Assembly (NCBI GenBank): GCA_020881835.1
Contig: CP052876.1
Span: 992,001 to 1,056,000 of the forward strand
DNA from: Kineosporiaceae bacterium SCSIO 59966
Lineage (GTDB): Bacteria > Actinomycetota > Actinomycetes > Actinomycetales > SCSIO-59966
DNA: 64,000 bases
Reading direction: 5' to 3'
A program made the translations under genes and the position numbers. The notes under the pieces were generated by a model. The model had not been told where the DNA came from. It searched no databases and saw only the letters and a list, made by a program, of their open reading frames with translations. Within the stretch, counting starts at the first letter, position 1. Each line of letters starts with the position of its first letter. This document shows positions 39,290 to 49,015 of this stretch, piece by piece.

Positions 39290-40371
39290 GGACCGTCCTC
39301 GGTGCCGCGGGCATCTCGCTGCTGCTGTCCCTGTTCGGCACGCCGCTGTACATCCGCTTCCTCGTCAAGCGGGGCTACGGGCAGTTCATCCGCGACGACG
39401 GGCCCACGACGCACCACACGAAGCGCGGCACCCCGACGATGGGCGGTGCCGTGATGATCGGTGCCACCGTCGTCGGCTACCTGCTCGCCCACGCCCTCAC
39501 CGGCACCGGGGTGACCGCCAGCGCACTGCTCGTCCTGGGCCTCATGGTGGGCCTGGGCTTCGTCGGGTTCCTCGACGACTTCATCAAGATCACCAAGCAG
39601 CGCAGCCTCGGCCTGCGGACGGTGCCCAAGCTCGTCGGCCAGTCCCTCGTCGCCGTCGTGTTCGCGGTGCTGGCGCTCCAGTTCCCCAACGAGGCGTGGC
39701 GCACCCCGGCCTCGACGAAGATCTCCTTCATCCGGGACACCAACCTCGACCTGGCCTTCGCCGGCACCTTCGTGGGGATGCTGCTGTTCGTGCTGTGGGC
39801 CCAGCTCATGGTCGCCGCGACGAGCAACGGGGTGAACCTCACCGACGGTCTCGACGGCCTGGCCACCGGCGCCACCGCGTTCGTCGCCGGCGCCTACGTG
39901 CTCATCGGGCTGTGGCAGTCCAACCAGTCCTGCCAGCTCGTCGCCCAGGCCGGCCCGAACTGCTACGAGGTCCGCGACCCCCGGGACCTGGCCGTGGTCG
40001 CCGCCGCCCTCACCGGCGCCACGTTCGGCTTCCTGTGGTGGAACGCGTCCCCGGCGAAGATCTTCATGGGTGACACCGGCTCCCTGGCCCTGGGCGGGGC
40101 GCTGGCCGGGCTGGCCATCACCACCCGCACCGAGCTGCTGCTCATCCTGCTCGGCGGGCTGTTCGTCATCATCACGCTGTCGGTCCTCATCCAGGTCGCC
40201 TCGTTCAAGCTCACCGGCAGACGGGTCTTCCGGATGGCCCCGCTGCAGCACCACTTCGAGCTCGTGGGCTGGGCCGAGGTGACCATCGTGATCCGGTTCT
40301 GGATCATCGCCGGGCTGTTCGTGGCCCTCGGGCTGGGGATCTTCTACGCCGAGTGGCTGGTGCGGTTGTGA
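39286..40371 (+). CDS. mraY: Phospho-MurNAc-pentapeptide translocase
   Basis: 361-residue ten-helix membrane enzyme making lipid I from UDP-MurNAc-pentapeptide and undecaprenyl phosphate. Conserved elements are [12 protein letters not shown] (about residues 45-56), [12 protein letters not shown] (catalytic aspartates, about 91-102), [12 protein letters not shown] (about 185-196) and the cytosolic loop [15 protein letters not shown] near the C-terminus. GTGA overlaps link it to murF and murD. It is the expected target of nucleoside and similar antibiotics. Confidence 0.96.
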   Translation: MRTVLGAAGISLLLSLFGTPLYIRFLVKRGYGQFIRDDGPTTHHTKRGTPTMGGAVMIGATVVGYLLAHALTGTGVTASALLVLGLMVGLGFVGFLDDFIKITKQRSLGLRTVPKLVGQSLVAVVFAVLALQFPNEAWRTPASTKISFIRDTNLDLAFAGTFVGMLLFVLWAQLMVAATSNGVNLTDGLDGLATGATAFVAGAYVLIGLWQSNQSCQLVAQAGPNCYEVRDPRDLAVVAAALTGATFGFLWWNASPAKIFMGDTGSLALGGALAGLAITTRTELLLILLGGLFVIITLSVLIQVASFKLTGRRVFRMAPLQHHFELVGWAEVTIVIRFWIIAGLFVALGLGIFYAEWLVRL

Positions 40372-41894
40372 GCCGCACGGACACGCTGACCTCCGCGGAC
40401 GCCGACTGGTCCGGTCTGCGGGTGGTCGTCACCGGCCTGGGGGTCAGCGGGCTCGCCGCCGCCGCCGCGCTCGCCGAGCGCGGCGCCCGGGTGAGCGTGC
40501 TCGACGAGCGGGACGGACCCGAGCAGCGGGACCGGGCGGACCTGCTGCGCGTGCTGGGGGCCGACGTCCGGCTCGGCCCGCAGGCCACCGCCGGTCTCCC
40601 GGACGTCGACGGCGCGGCCCCCGAGGTCGTCGTCACCTCCCCGGGCTGGCGGCCCACCGCGCCGGCACTGGCCGCCGCCGCCGCGGCCGGCGTCCCGGTC
40701 TGGGGAGAGGTCGAGCTCGCCTGGCGGATGCGCCCGCCCACCGGGGGCGCGCCGTGGCTGACCCTGACCGGGACGAACGGCAAGACGACCACGGTGCGGA
40801 TGCTCACCGCCGTCCTGCAGGCCGCCGGTCTGCGGACCACCGCGGCCGGCAACGTCGGCACCCCGCTGCTGGAGGCGGTGCTGCACCCCGACCCCTACGA
40901 CGTGATCGCCGTCGAGCTCTCGAGCTTCCAGCTGCACTGGGCGTCGTCCCCGGCGCCGCGGGCCAGCGCCTGCCTCAACGTCGCGCCCGACCACGTCGAC
41001 TGGCACGGCTCGATGGAGGCCTACGTCGCGGCCAAGGGGCGGGTGTACGAGCGCACCCAGGTGGCCTGCGTGTACAACCTCCAGGACCCGACGACCGAGC
41101 GGCTGGTCCGGGAGGCCGACGTCGTCGACGGGTGCCGGGCCGTCGGTTTCACCCTCGACGTGCCGGACGTGTCGATGCTGGGCGTCGTCGACGACGTGCT
41201 GGCGGACCGGGCGTTCGTCCCCGAGCGGCGCACGTCCGCGGCCGAGCTGGCGACCCTGGCCGACCTCTCCCCGGACGGCGCCCCGGTGCCCCCGCACACC
41301 GTCGCCAACGCGCTGGCCGCCGCGGCGCTCGCCCGCGCCCACGGCGTGCCGGCCGCCGCCGTCCGCGACGGGCTGCGGGGGTTCCGTCCCGACCCGCACC
41401 GCATCACCCGGGTCGCCTCCGTGGCCGGGGTGGACTGGGTCGACGACTCCAAGGCCACGAACCCGCACGCCGCCGACGCGTCCCTGGCCGCGTTCGGCCC
41501 GGTCGTCTGGGTGGCCGGTGGCCTGGCCAAGGGCGCCGCCTTCGACGACCTGGTCCGCCACCACCGCGACCGGCTGCGAGGGGTCGTTCTCATCGGCGTG
41601 GACCGTGAGCCGCTGCGCGCAGCGCTGAGGCGACACGCACCGGATGTCCCCGTCGTCGAGGTCGACCCCGGCGAGACTGGGCGGGTGCCGGTTCCCTCGA
41701 GCGCCGCCGGGCGCGCCGTGATGGACGACGCGGTCCGCGCCGCGGCGGCGATGGCGCAACCCGGCGACACGGTCCTGCTGGCGCCCGCGTGCGCCTCCAT
41801 GGACCAGTTCCGGGACTACGCCTCCCGCGGGGACGCCTTCGCCCACGCCGTCCGGGCCCGGGTCCGCGCCACCCACCCCGGCGCCGAGGGCTGA
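40368..41894 (+). CDS. murD: UDP-MurNAc-L-alanine:D-glutamate ligase
   Basis: 508-residue Mur ligase. It has the N-terminal Rossmann domain [20 protein letters not shown] (about residues 16-35), the ATP loop [20 protein letters not shown] (about 131-150), [28 protein letters not shown] and the C-terminal [19 protein letters not shown] (about 361-379). It adds D-glutamate to UDP-MurNAc-L-Ala in the cytosol. GTG 40368 overlaps the mraY stop. The protein is longer than the usual 440-470 residues, with extra residues in the N-terminal part and before the central domain. Confidence 0.94.
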   Translation: MSRTDTLTSADADWSGLRVVVTGLGVSGLAAAAALAERGARVSVLDERDGPEQRDRADLLRVLGADVRLGPQATAGLPDVDGAAPEVVVTSPGWRPTAPALAAAAAAGVPVWGEVELAWRMRPPTGGAPWLTLTGTNGKTTTVRMLTAVLQAAGLRTTAAGNVGTPLLEAVLHPDPYDVIAVELSSFQLHWASSPAPRASACLNVAPDHVDWHGSMEAYVAAKGRVYERTQVACVYNLQDPTTERLVREADVVDGCRAVGFTLDVPDVSMLGVVDDVLADRAFVPERRTSAAELATLADLSPDGAPVPPHTVANALAAAALARAHGVPAAAVRDGLRGFRPDPHRITRVASVAGVDWVDDSKATNPHAADASLAAFGPVVWVAGGLAKGAAFDDLVRHHRDRLRGVVLIGVDREPLRAALRRHAPDVPVVEVDPGETGRVPVPSSAAGRAVMDDAVRAAAAMAQPGDTVLLAPACASMDQFRDYASRGDAFAHAVRARVRATHPGAEG

Positions 41895-41897
41895 GCC

Positions 41898-43208
41898 ATG
41901 GCCGTGCTCACCGCCCCGCCCCGCACCCCGGAGCAGCGCGGCCGGTCGTGGTCGACCGCGCTCGTCGACCGGCTCACCCGCTGGGAGACCCCGGTCACCA
42001 GCTACTACCTGCTGCTCGGCTCGACCCTGCTGCTCGTCGGCATCGGCCTGGTCATGGTGCTGTCGAGCTCGAGCGTCGAGTCCTACGCGGCCAGCGGCTC
42101 CTCGTTCGCGGTGTTCTCCCGCCAGGCGGTGTTCGCCGCGGTCGGCGTGCTGCTCATGTGGGCGGCATCCCGGGTCCCGGTGCGCGCCTGGAAGCGGTGG
42201 GCCTGGCCGCTGCTCGGCCTCGCCCTGATCGGTCAGCTCCTCGTCCTCACCCCGCTCGGCGTGGGGGTCAAGGGCAACACGAACTGGATCGAGGTCGCCG
42301 GGGTGCGGGCCCAGCCGTCGGAGGCGGCCAAGCTCGCCCTCGCCGTCTGGCTCGGTGCGGTGCTGGCCCGCAAGCGGCACCTGCTGAGCAGCTGGGCGCA
42401 CGTGCTCGTGCCGGTCGGCCCGTTCGCCGGTCTCGTCGTCGGGCTCGTCCTCATGGGCAACGACCTCGGCACGGCGCTCGTCCTGCTGGCCATCGTCGGC
42501 GGCGCCCTGTTCGTCGCCGGGGTCCCGGCGCGGATGTTCGCCGTCGCGCTCGGGCTGGCCGGTGCCGCGGCCGCGGCGCTCGTCGTCACCAGCCCCAACC
42601 GGATGCAGCGGATCGACTCCTGGCTGTCCGCCGAGTGCACGGACTACTGGGGTGCGTGCTGGCAGACCACCCACGGCAAGTGGGCGCTGGCGTCCGGCGG
42701 CTGGTGGGGGGTCGGACTGGGTGCGAGCCGGGAGAAGTGGTCGTGGCTGCCCGAGGCGCACAACGACTTCATCTTCGCCATCATCGGTGAGGAGCTGGGA
42801 CTGCCCGGCACCACCGTCGTCATCCTGCTGTTCGCGGCGATGGGAGTCGCCTTCGCCCGGGTCGTGCGCCGCACCGACGACCTGTTCGTCAAGATCACCA
42901 CAGCCGGGGTGCTCGCCTGGGTGGTGGGCCAGGCGATGATCAACATCGGCGTGGTGCTCGGCCTCCTGCCCGTCATCGGGGTCCCGTTGCCGCTGGTGTC
43001 GGCCGGCGGGTCGGCGCTGGTGTCCACGCTCGTGGCGCTCGGCATGGTGCTGTCCTTCGCCCGCGCCGAGCCGGGCGCTCGGGAGGCCCTGCAGGCCCGG
43101 CCGGGCGTCGTCCGGCGCTCGCTGGCCGTCGTCCCGCTGCGCACCCCGGCCGGGGCCGGGCCCGGCTCCCGGCCGGCCCCGCGCCCACGCCGTGGAGGCC
43201 CGCGGTGA
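41898..43208 (+). CDS. ftsW: Septal peptidoglycan glycosyltransferase (SEDS family)
   Basis: 436-residue polytopic SEDS protein with about ten helices. It has YYLLLGSTLLLVGIGLVMVLS near the N-terminus, FSRQAVFAAVGVLLMW, the catalytic-loop region with SWAHVLVPVGPFAGL and LMGNDLGTALVLLAI, WGVGLGASREKWSWLPEAHN plus DFIFAIIGEELG (about 272-300), and GVPLPLVSAGGSALVSTL (about 367-384). It polymerises lipid II at the septum with FtsI. The start is ATG 41898, 3 bp after murD. The C-terminus is a Pro/Arg-rich cytosolic tail overlapping murG. Confidence 0.95.
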   Translation: MAVLTAPPRTPEQRGRSWSTALVDRLTRWETPVTSYYLLLGSTLLLVGIGLVMVLSSSSVESYAASGSSFAVFSRQAVFAAVGVLLMWAASRVPVRAWKRWAWPLLGLALIGQLLVLTPLGVGVKGNTNWIEVAGVRAQPSEAAKLALAVWLGAVLARKRHLLSSWAHVLVPVGPFAGLVVGLVLMGNDLGTALVLLAIVGGALFVAGVPARMFAVALGLAGAAAAALVVTSPNRMQRIDSWLSAECTDYWGACWQTTHGKWALASGGWWGVGLGASREKWSWLPEAHNDFIFAIIGEELGLPGTTVVILLFAAMGVAFARVVRRTDDLFVKITTAGVLAWVVGQAMINIGVVLGLLPVIGVPLPLVSAGGSALVSTLVALGMVLSFARAEPGAREALQARPGVVRRSLAVVPLRTPAGAGPGSRPAPRPRRGGPR

Positions 43209-44314
43209 GCGAGGGCCTCGCGGTCCTGCTCGCCGGCGGGGGCACCGCCGGCCACGTCGCCCCGCTGCTCGCCACCGCCGACCGGTTGCGGGCCGACGAC
43301 CCCAGGACGCGGGTGCTCGTGCTGGGCACCACGCAGGGTCTGGAGGCCCGCCTGGTCCCCGAGCGCGGCTACGAGCTCGCCGTCGTGCCCCGGGTGCCGA
43401 TGCCACGGCGGCCCGGCGCGGACCTCCTCCGGCTGCCCGGACGGCTGCGTGGCGCCGTGCGCGCCGCGCAGGACGCCGTCGACCGGGTCGGTGCCGACGT
43501 CGTCGTCGGCTTCGGCGGGTACGTGGCAGCCCCGGCCTACCTCGCCGCCCGCCGGCGCCGGGTCCCCCTCGTCGTCCACGAGCAGAACCGGCGGCCAGGT
43601 CTGGCCAACCGGCTCGGCGCCCGGTTCGCCGACGCCGTCGCGGTCACCTTCGCGGACACCCCGCTGCCGCGCGCCGAGCTGACCGGTCTGCCGATGCGAC
43701 CGGAGATCCGCGGGCTCGACCGCGAGGCGGCCCGGACCGCTGCCCGCGAGCACTTCGGTCTGCGCCCGGACCTCACGACGCTGCTCGTGTACGGGGGGAG
43801 CCTGGGGGCCCAGCGCCTCAACAGCACCGTCGCCGCCGTCGCCCCGGACCTCGCCGCGGCCGGCGTCCAGGTGCTGCACGGGTGCGGCGCCGGCAAGTCG
43901 GTCGACCTGCCCGCCGACCGGCCCGCCGACGTGCCGTACGTCGTCCGGGAGTACCTCGAACGGATGGACCTCGCCTACGCGGCCGCCGACCTCGTCGTCG
44001 GCCGGGCCGGCGCCGGGACGGTCTGCGAGGTCACCGCCGTCGGCCTGCCCGCCGTCTACGTCCCGCTGCCGATCGGCAACGGGGAGCAGCGGCTCAACGC
44101 CGAGCCCGTCGTCCGGGCCGGTGGCGGGCTGCTCGTCGAGGACGCCGAGTTCACCCCGCAGTGGGCCCGGGCCCGGCTGCTGCCGCTGCTCGCCGACCGC
44201 GCCGCGCTCGCCGAGACCGCGCGGCGGTCGGCGGCGCTGGGGGTCCGGGACGGCGACGAGCGGCTCGCCGCCGTCGTCCGCCGGGTCGCCGCTGCCCGGG
44301 GGGGCGCGCGGTGA
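43205..44314 (+). CDS. murG: UDP-GlcNAc:lipid I N-acetylglucosaminyltransferase
   Basis: 369-residue GT-B enzyme making lipid II. The N-terminal glycine-rich loop is VLLAGGGTAGHVAPLLA (about residues 6-22), a second is VVVGFGGYVAAPAYLAA (about 98-114), HEQNRRPGLANR follows, and the C-terminal domain has LLVYGGSLGAQRLN (about 195-208), VGRAGAGTVCEVTAVG (about 266-281) and PLPIGNGEQRLNAEPVV. It is peripheral on the inner membrane. GTGA overlaps on both sides couple it to ftsW and murC. Confidence 0.95.
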   Translation: MSEGLAVLLAGGGTAGHVAPLLATADRLRADDPRTRVLVLGTTQGLEARLVPERGYELAVVPRVPMPRRPGADLLRLPGRLRGAVRAAQDAVDRVGADVVVGFGGYVAAPAYLAARRRRVPLVVHEQNRRPGLANRLGARFADAVAVTFADTPLPRAELTGLPMRPEIRGLDREAARTAAREHFGLRPDLTTLLVYGGSLGAQRLNSTVAAVAPDLAAAGVQVLHGCGAGKSVDLPADRPADVPYVVREYLERMDLAYAAADLVVGRAGAGTVCEVTAVGLPAVYVPLPIGNGEQRLNAEPVVRAGGGLLVEDAEFTPQWARARLLPLLADRAALAETARRSAALGVRDGDERLAAVVRRVAAARGGAR

Positions 44315-45750
44315 GCCCGCGGTTCGACCTGTCCGCCCCGGTGCCCCCCGCCCGCGACCTCGGGCCGGTGCACTTCGTCGGGGTCGGCGGCGTGGGGATG
44401 TCGGGGATCGCCCGCATCCTGCTGGCCAGGGGCGTCCCGGTCAGTGGCAGCGACGCCAAGGACCTGCCGGTGCTCGCGGCACTGCGTGCCCTCGGCGGCG
44501 ACGTCGCCACCGGCTTCGACCCGGCGCGGGTCGCCCGGGCCCGCACGGTCGTCGCGTCCTCGGCGATCCGGGACGACAACGTCGAGCTGGTGGAGGCCCG
44601 CCGGCGCGGGCTCACCGTGCTGCACCGCTCCCAGGCCCTGCACGCGGTCATGCAGGGCCGCCGCGGCGTCGCCGTGGCGGGGACGAACGGCAAGACCACC
44701 ACCTCCTCGATGCTCACCGTCGTCCTGCAGCACGCCGGCTGGGACCCGTCCTTCGCCATCGGCGGCGACCTCGCCACCGCGGGCACGAACGCCCACGACG
44801 GCACCGGCGAGGTCTTCGTCGCCGAGGCGGACGAGAGCGACGCGTCGTTCCTCGTCTACCGGCCCGAGCTGTCGGTGGTGACGAACGTCCAGCCCGACCA
44901 CCTCGACCACTACGGCACCGCGGCCGCCGTCGAGGCGGCGTTCGCCGAGTTCAGCCGGCGGATCGTCGGTGACGGCGTGCTCGTCACCTGCCTCGACGAC
45001 CCCGGCGCCGCCCGGCTCGCCGACCTGGCTCGCAGCGAGGGCCGCCGCGTCCTGAGCTACGGCGAGCACCCGGACGCCGACGTCCGGCTCACCGACGTCA
45101 CGCCGCGGGGTGGACGGGTCGCCCTCACCGTCGTCGACCGGGGGCGGCGGGTCGGCGACGCGCTGCTGCGGGTGCCCGGTCACCACAACGCCCTCAACGC
45201 CGGCGCCGCCTACGCCGCGGCGGTCACCCTCGGCGTGGCGCCCGCCGTCGCCCTCGAGGGCCTGGAGGCCTACGCCGGCACCAGGCGGCGGTTCGAGCCG
45301 CGCGGCGGCGCCGGTGGGGTACGCGTCTACGACGACTACGCGCACAACCCGGCCAAGGTGGCCGCGGCGGTCGCCACCGGACGGACCGTCGCCGACGGCG
45401 GCCGGCTCGTCGTCGTGTTCCAGCCGCACCTGTACAGCCGGACCCTCGACTTCGCCGACGAGTTCGGGGCGGCCCTGTCGGGCGCCGACGAGGTCGTCGT
45501 CATGGACGTCTACGCCGCCCGGGAGGACCCGGTCGCCGGCGTCACCGGCGAGCTGGTGGCCCGGGCCGTCGACCTGCCGCCCGGCCACGTCCGGTACGTG
45601 CCGTCCTGGTCGGCGGTGGCCGGGGAGGTCGCCAGGCTCGTCCAGCCCGGGGACGTCGTGCTCACCGTCGGGGCCGGAGACGTGACGATGATCGGTCCGG
45701 AGGTGCTGGCGCTGCTCGACCAGGACCGCGAGCGGGAGCACACGGCGTGA
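44311..45750 (+). CDS. murC: UDP-MurNAc:L-alanine ligase
   Basis: 479-residue Mur ligase that starts the stem peptide. It has PVHFVGVGGVGMSGIARILL at about residues 19-38, the ATP loop [20 protein letters not shown] (about 121-140), EADESDASFLVYRPEL, NVQPDHLDHYGT and DDYAHNPAKVAAAV (about 341-354). GTG 44311 overlaps the murG stop and the stop overlaps ftsQ (GTGA). Nothing unusual is seen. Confidence 0.95.
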   Translation: MSPRFDLSAPVPPARDLGPVHFVGVGGVGMSGIARILLARGVPVSGSDAKDLPVLAALRALGGDVATGFDPARVARARTVVASSAIRDDNVELVEARRRGLTVLHRSQALHAVMQGRRGVAVAGTNGKTTTSSMLTVVLQHAGWDPSFAIGGDLATAGTNAHDGTGEVFVAEADESDASFLVYRPELSVVTNVQPDHLDHYGTAAAVEAAFAEFSRRIVGDGVLVTCLDDPGAARLADLARSEGRRVLSYGEHPDADVRLTDVTPRGGRVALTVVDRGRRVGDALLRVPGHHNALNAGAAYAAAVTLGVAPAVALEGLEAYAGTRRRFEPRGGAGGVRVYDDYAHNPAKVAAAVATGRTVADGGRLVVVFQPHLYSRTLDFADEFGAALSGADEVVVMDVYAAREDPVAGVTGELVARAVDLPPGHVRYVPSWSAVAGEVARLVQPGDVVLTVGAGDVTMIGPEVLALLDQDREREHTA

Positions 45751-46718
45751 GCCGGCGACCGACGCCGCCCGTCCGCCGGCGTCCCGCCGGCGCGGGGGGG
45801 ACGTCGTCCCGCCAGGACGCCGACGTCCGCAGCGCCTCCCCGGCCGCACCGGTGCGCACCGGTCGCCCGCGGCCTGCCCCCGCTGCCCGGCCTGCCCGGC
45901 CTGCCCGCAGCGCGCCACCGGACCGCACCACCTCGCGGGCGGCCACCCCGACGGCCGGTGGCCGGTCGTCCGGTCACGGCCCGCTGGTGCCCGGCTCCGC
46001 GGCCCGGTTCGCCGCCCGCGCCCGGGCGGCCCGGCGGCTGTCCTGGCGGCCCGTGCTCCTCGCGCTGGCCGCCGCGGCCCTGGTCGCCGTGGCCGGGTGG
46101 GCCGTCCTGGCCTCCCCGCTGCTCGCCGTCCGGGAGGTCGGGGTGGTCGGGAACGACCGGGTCCCCCGGGCCGAGGTCGTCGCCCTGGTGGAGCCCGCGG
46201 TCGGCACCCCGCTGGCCCGGGTCGACACCGGCGCCCTGGAGGAGGACGTCGCCGGGCTGCCCCTGGTCAAGGAGGTGGACGTCGTGCGGGCCTGGCCGCG
46301 GACCCTCGAGGTGCGCCTGGTCGAGCGCGTCCCGGTCGCGGCCGTCCCGGCCGACGACGGGTTCGCGCTGGTCGACCTGGAGGCCGTCGTCGTGGCCCAC
46401 CAGGACGACGCCCCGCCGGACCTGCCGGTGCTGGACGTCGACGTCTCCGGCGACCCGGACGCCTCCGGGCGCGCGCTGGCCGCCGCCATCGAGGTCGTCA
46501 CCGCGCTGCCGGCCGAGCTCGCCGCGGACGTCGCCTCCGTGGGCGCCGTCAGCCGGGACGACGTCCGGCTGACGATGCGGGACGGCGCCGCCGTCGTGTG
46601 GGGGAGCGCGGACGACAACGCGCTCAAGGCCCAGGTGCTCCAGGCGCTGCGCGGCCAGCCGGCCGAGGTGTACGACGTCAGCGCACCGCTCGTGCCGGTC
46701 ACCCGCGCCGCGGACTGA
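45747..46718 (+). CDS. ftsQ: Divisome protein FtsQ
   Basis: 323-residue bitopic division protein. The cytosolic N-terminus (about 1-95) is very rich in Arg, Pro, Ala and Ser. One membrane helix (about 98-117, LLALAAAALVAVAGWAVLA) is followed by the POTRA domain starting LLAVREVGVVGNDRVPRAEV (about 121-140) with LPLVKEVDVVRAWPRTLEVRL, and then the FtsQ beta domain. It links early and late division proteins. GTG 45747 overlaps murC. The protein ends 236 bp before ftsZ, a gap containing an AT-rich promoter-like element. Confidence 0.92.
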   Translation: MSRRPTPPVRRRPAGAGGTSSRQDADVRSASPAAPVRTGRPRPAPAARPARPARSAPPDRTTSRAATPTAGGRSSGHGPLVPGSAARFAARARAARRLSWRPVLLALAAAALVAVAGWAVLASPLLAVREVGVVGNDRVPRAEVVALVEPAVGTPLARVDTGALEEDVAGLPLVKEVDVVRAWPRTLEVRLVERVPVAAVPADDGFALVDLEAVVVAHQDDAPPDLPVLDVDVSGDPDASGRALAAAIEVVTALPAELAADVASVGAVSRDDVRLTMRDGAAVVWGSADDNALKAQVLQALRGQPAEVYDVSAPLVPVTRAAD

Positions 46719-46824
46719 GCCGGCACCCGGCGCCGGCGAGAAAACCGCAACCGAATCCGTGTGTCCCGGCGTGGCGGGTTGTCCCTCGGCGCCGTTGCCT
46801 CCTAGCGTCCGGGACACGACGTAG

Positions 46825-46861
46825 TTGACATAACTATAACCCTCTACCTGAAGGTGAGGGT
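46825..46861 (+). promoter_or_regulatory. AT-rich promoter-like element and inverted repeat upstream of ftsZ
   Basis: TTGACA (46825-46830) followed by TAACTATAAC is a strikingly AT-rich island in this GC-rich region. It runs into the inverted repeat ACCCTC-T-ACCT-GA-AGGT-GAGGGT (46839-46861; ten paired bases with one bulged T). It is likely the main ftsZ promoter/operator, but a -10 at 17 nt from TTGACA is not obvious, so the exact promoter is uncertain. A second hairpin, CGGGCC-GACC-GGCCCG, lies at 46908-46923. Confidence 0.6.
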
Positions 46862-46954
46862 CCGGCGACCGGGCCCGCACCGCGGCGTGGAAGAACCCCC
46901 TACCCAGCGGGCCGACCGGCCCGACCAACTCTCGGACGAAGGCGAGAAGACCCC

Positions 46955-48244
46955 GTGGCAGCACCGCAGAACTACCTCGCGGTCATCAAGGTCGTCGGCA
47001 TCGGCGGCGGTGGCGTGAACGCGGTCAACCGGATGATCGAGGTCGGTCTGAAGGGTGTCGAGTTCATCGCCATCAACACCGACGCCCAGGCCCTGCTCAT
47101 GAGCGACGCCGACGTCAAGCTCGACGTGGGTCGTGAGCTCACCCGCGGCCTGGGCGCCGGGGCCGACCCGGACGTCGGCAAGAGGGCCGCCGAGGACCAC
47201 GCCGAGGAGATCGAGGAGGTCCTCAAGGGCGCCGACATGGTGTTCGTCACCGCCGGTGAGGGCGGCGGCACCGGGACCGGCGGCGCCCCGGTCGTCGCCC
47301 GGATCGCCCGCCAGCTCGGCGCCCTGACCATCGGCGTGGTCACCCGGCCGTTCACCTTCGAGGGCCGGCGACGCGCGAACAGCGCCGAGACCGGTATCGC
47401 CGAGCTCCGCGAGGAGGTCGACACCCTCATCGTCATCCCCAACGACCGGCTGCTGTCCATCAGCGACCGCAACGTCAGCGTCCTGGACGCCTTCCGGTCC
47501 GCCGACCAGGTCCTGCTCTCCGGCGTCCAGGGCATCACCGACCTGATCACCACGCCGGGCCTCATCAACCTGGACTTCGCCGACGTCAAGTCGGTGATGT
47601 CGAACGCCGGCAGCGCCCTCATGGGCATCGGCTCGGCGCGTGGGGAGGACCGGGCCGTCCAGGCCGCGGAGCTGGCGATCTCCTCCCCGCTGCTCGAGGC
47701 GAGCATCGACGGCGCCCACGGCGTGCTGCTGTCCATCCAGGGCGGCTCGGACCTCGGGCTGTTCGAGATCAACGAGGCGGCCCGGCTGGTGCAGGAGGCG
47801 GCCCACCCGGAGGCGAACATCATCTTCGGCGCGGTCATCGACGACGCCCTCGGCGACGAGGTCAGGGTCACCGTCATCGCCGCCGGCTTCGACGGCGGGA
47901 CGCCGAACCGGCGCCGTGACGACCGGGCCCTGGGGCAGGTCTCCGGCCGGTCGGTGAACGGAAACGGGGCCGCCCCGGCCGGGGCCCGCCCGCACACCGC
48001 CTCCCAGGGGGCGACCCAGCACGGCGCCCCGACCGACGGCGGGGTGCAGTTCACCCCGTCCGGGCCGGGTCGTCCCGGGGCAGCGGTCGGCGCCGGGGAG
48101 GACACGGCGGCCACCGGGTCGGCGGCGTCCCCGGACCGCGCGGACCGTGAGCCCGTCCAGGTGCCCCGGGTGGTCGAGCCCGAGCCCCGGTCCGCGCGCG
48201 CTGAGGACGACGACCTCGACGTCCCCGACTTCCTGCGGCCCTGA
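46955..48244 (+). CDS. ftsZ: Cell-division GTPase FtsZ
   Basis: 429-residue tubulin-like GTPase that forms the Z-ring. It has [19 protein letters not shown] (about residues 11-29), the tubulin signature [15 protein letters not shown] (about 103-117), [22 protein letters not shown] (about 162-172) and the synergy-loop segment [20 protein letters not shown] (about 288-307). A Gly/Pro/Ala-rich linker of about 105 residues leads to the C-terminal peptide [12 protein letters not shown], the docking site for SepF and other anchors. GTG 46955 lies 9-10 nt after GAAGGCGAG. Confidence 0.97.
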   Translation: MAAPQNYLAVIKVVGIGGGGVNAVNRMIEVGLKGVEFIAINTDAQALLMSDADVKLDVGRELTRGLGAGADPDVGKRAAEDHAEEIEEVLKGADMVFVTAGEGGGTGTGGAPVVARIARQLGALTIGVVTRPFTFEGRRRANSAETGIAELREEVDTLIVIPNDRLLSISDRNVSVLDAFRSADQVLLSGVQGITDLITTPGLINLDFADVKSVMSNAGSALMGIGSARGEDRAVQAAELAISSPLLEASIDGAHGVLLSIQGGSDLGLFEINEAARLVQEAAHPEANIIFGAVIDDALGDEVRVTVIAAGFDGGTPNRRRDDRALGQVSGRSVNGNGAAPAGARPHTASQGATQHGAPTDGGVQFTPSGPGRPGAAVGAGEDTAATGSAASPDRADREPVQVPRVVEPEPRSARAEDDDLDVPDFLRP

Positions 48245-48260
48245 GCCACCGGGACCGCCG

Positions 48261-49004
48261 GTGCTCCGCTGGTCCACCGCCGACCCCGGCCCGCGGGGAC
48301 GGGTCGTGAGGGCGCTCACCTCACGGGCCGGCGGCGTCAGCCGCGGCCCGTGGGCCGGCCTCGACCTGGCCGAGCACGTCGGCGACGACCCGGACGACGT
48401 GGCCGAGAACCGCCGCCGGCTCGCGGCGGTGATCGGGGTGCCCGTCGAGCGGCTCGTCGTCGCCCGGCAGGTGCACGGCGCCGGCGTCGAGACGGTCCAC
48501 GGCCCGTGGCCGGCCGGTCCTCCCGAGGCCGACGCGCTCGTCACCGGCGAGCCCGGCACGGTGCTGGCGGTGCTCGTCGCCGACTGCGTGCCGGTCATGA
48601 TGGTGGCCCCCGACGAGGGGCTGGTCGCGGTCGCCCACGCCGGACGGCGGGGGCTCGTCGCCGCAGTGGTCCCGGCCACGCTCGAACGGATGCGCTCCCT
48701 GGGCGCCGGGCGTGTGCTGGCCACGATCGGGCCCTCGGTCTGCGGGGCCTGCTACGAGGTGCCGGCCGAGCTGCGCGACGAGGTCGCCGCCGACCACCCG
48801 GTGACGGCCACGACCACGCGGTGGGGCACCCCCGGGCTCGACGTCGCCGCCGGCGTGCACGCGCAGCTGCTCGACGCCGGCGCCGAGGTGGAGCAGGTGC
48901 CGGGGTGCACGTTCGAGGACCCGGACCTGTACAGCTACCGGCGGGACGGGGTGACCGGGCGGTTCGCCGGCCTGGCCTGGCTGGACGACGGCAGCCTGCG
49001 CTGA
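48261..49004 (+). CDS. pgeF: Peptidoglycan editing factor PgeF (YfiH/laccase-domain, DUF152)
   Basis: 247-residue cytosolic protein of the multicopper-polyphenol-oxidase-like family. It has LTSRAGGVSRGPWAGLDLA (about residues 17-35), VVARQVHGAGVETV (histidine metal ligand, about 69-82), VADCVPVMM (cysteine ligand, about 112-120) and VAVAHAGRRGLVAAVV (histidine ligand, about 128-143). The family removes wrongly incorporated amino acids from UDP-MurNAc precursors and also acts on purine nucleosides. GTG 48261 follows ftsZ by 16 bp, a conserved actinobacterial order. Confidence 0.92.
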   Translation: MLRWSTADPGPRGRVVRALTSRAGGVSRGPWAGLDLAEHVGDDPDDVAENRRRLAAVIGVPVERLVVARQVHGAGVETVHGPWPAGPPEADALVTGEPGTVLAVLVADCVPVMMVAPDEGLVAVAHAGRRGLVAAVVPATLERMRSLGAGRVLATIGPSVCGACYEVPAELRDEVAADHPVTATTTRWGTPGLDVAAGVHAQLLDAGAEVEQVPGCTFEDPDLYSYRRDGVTGRFAGLAWLDDGSLR

Positions 49005-49015
49005 GCGAGGAGCGG

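Noticed and set aside
40344-43406. 1020-codon minus-strand open frame opposite mraY/murD/ftsW
   Set aside because: Antisense of well-identified mur genes; no family resemblance and biased composition.
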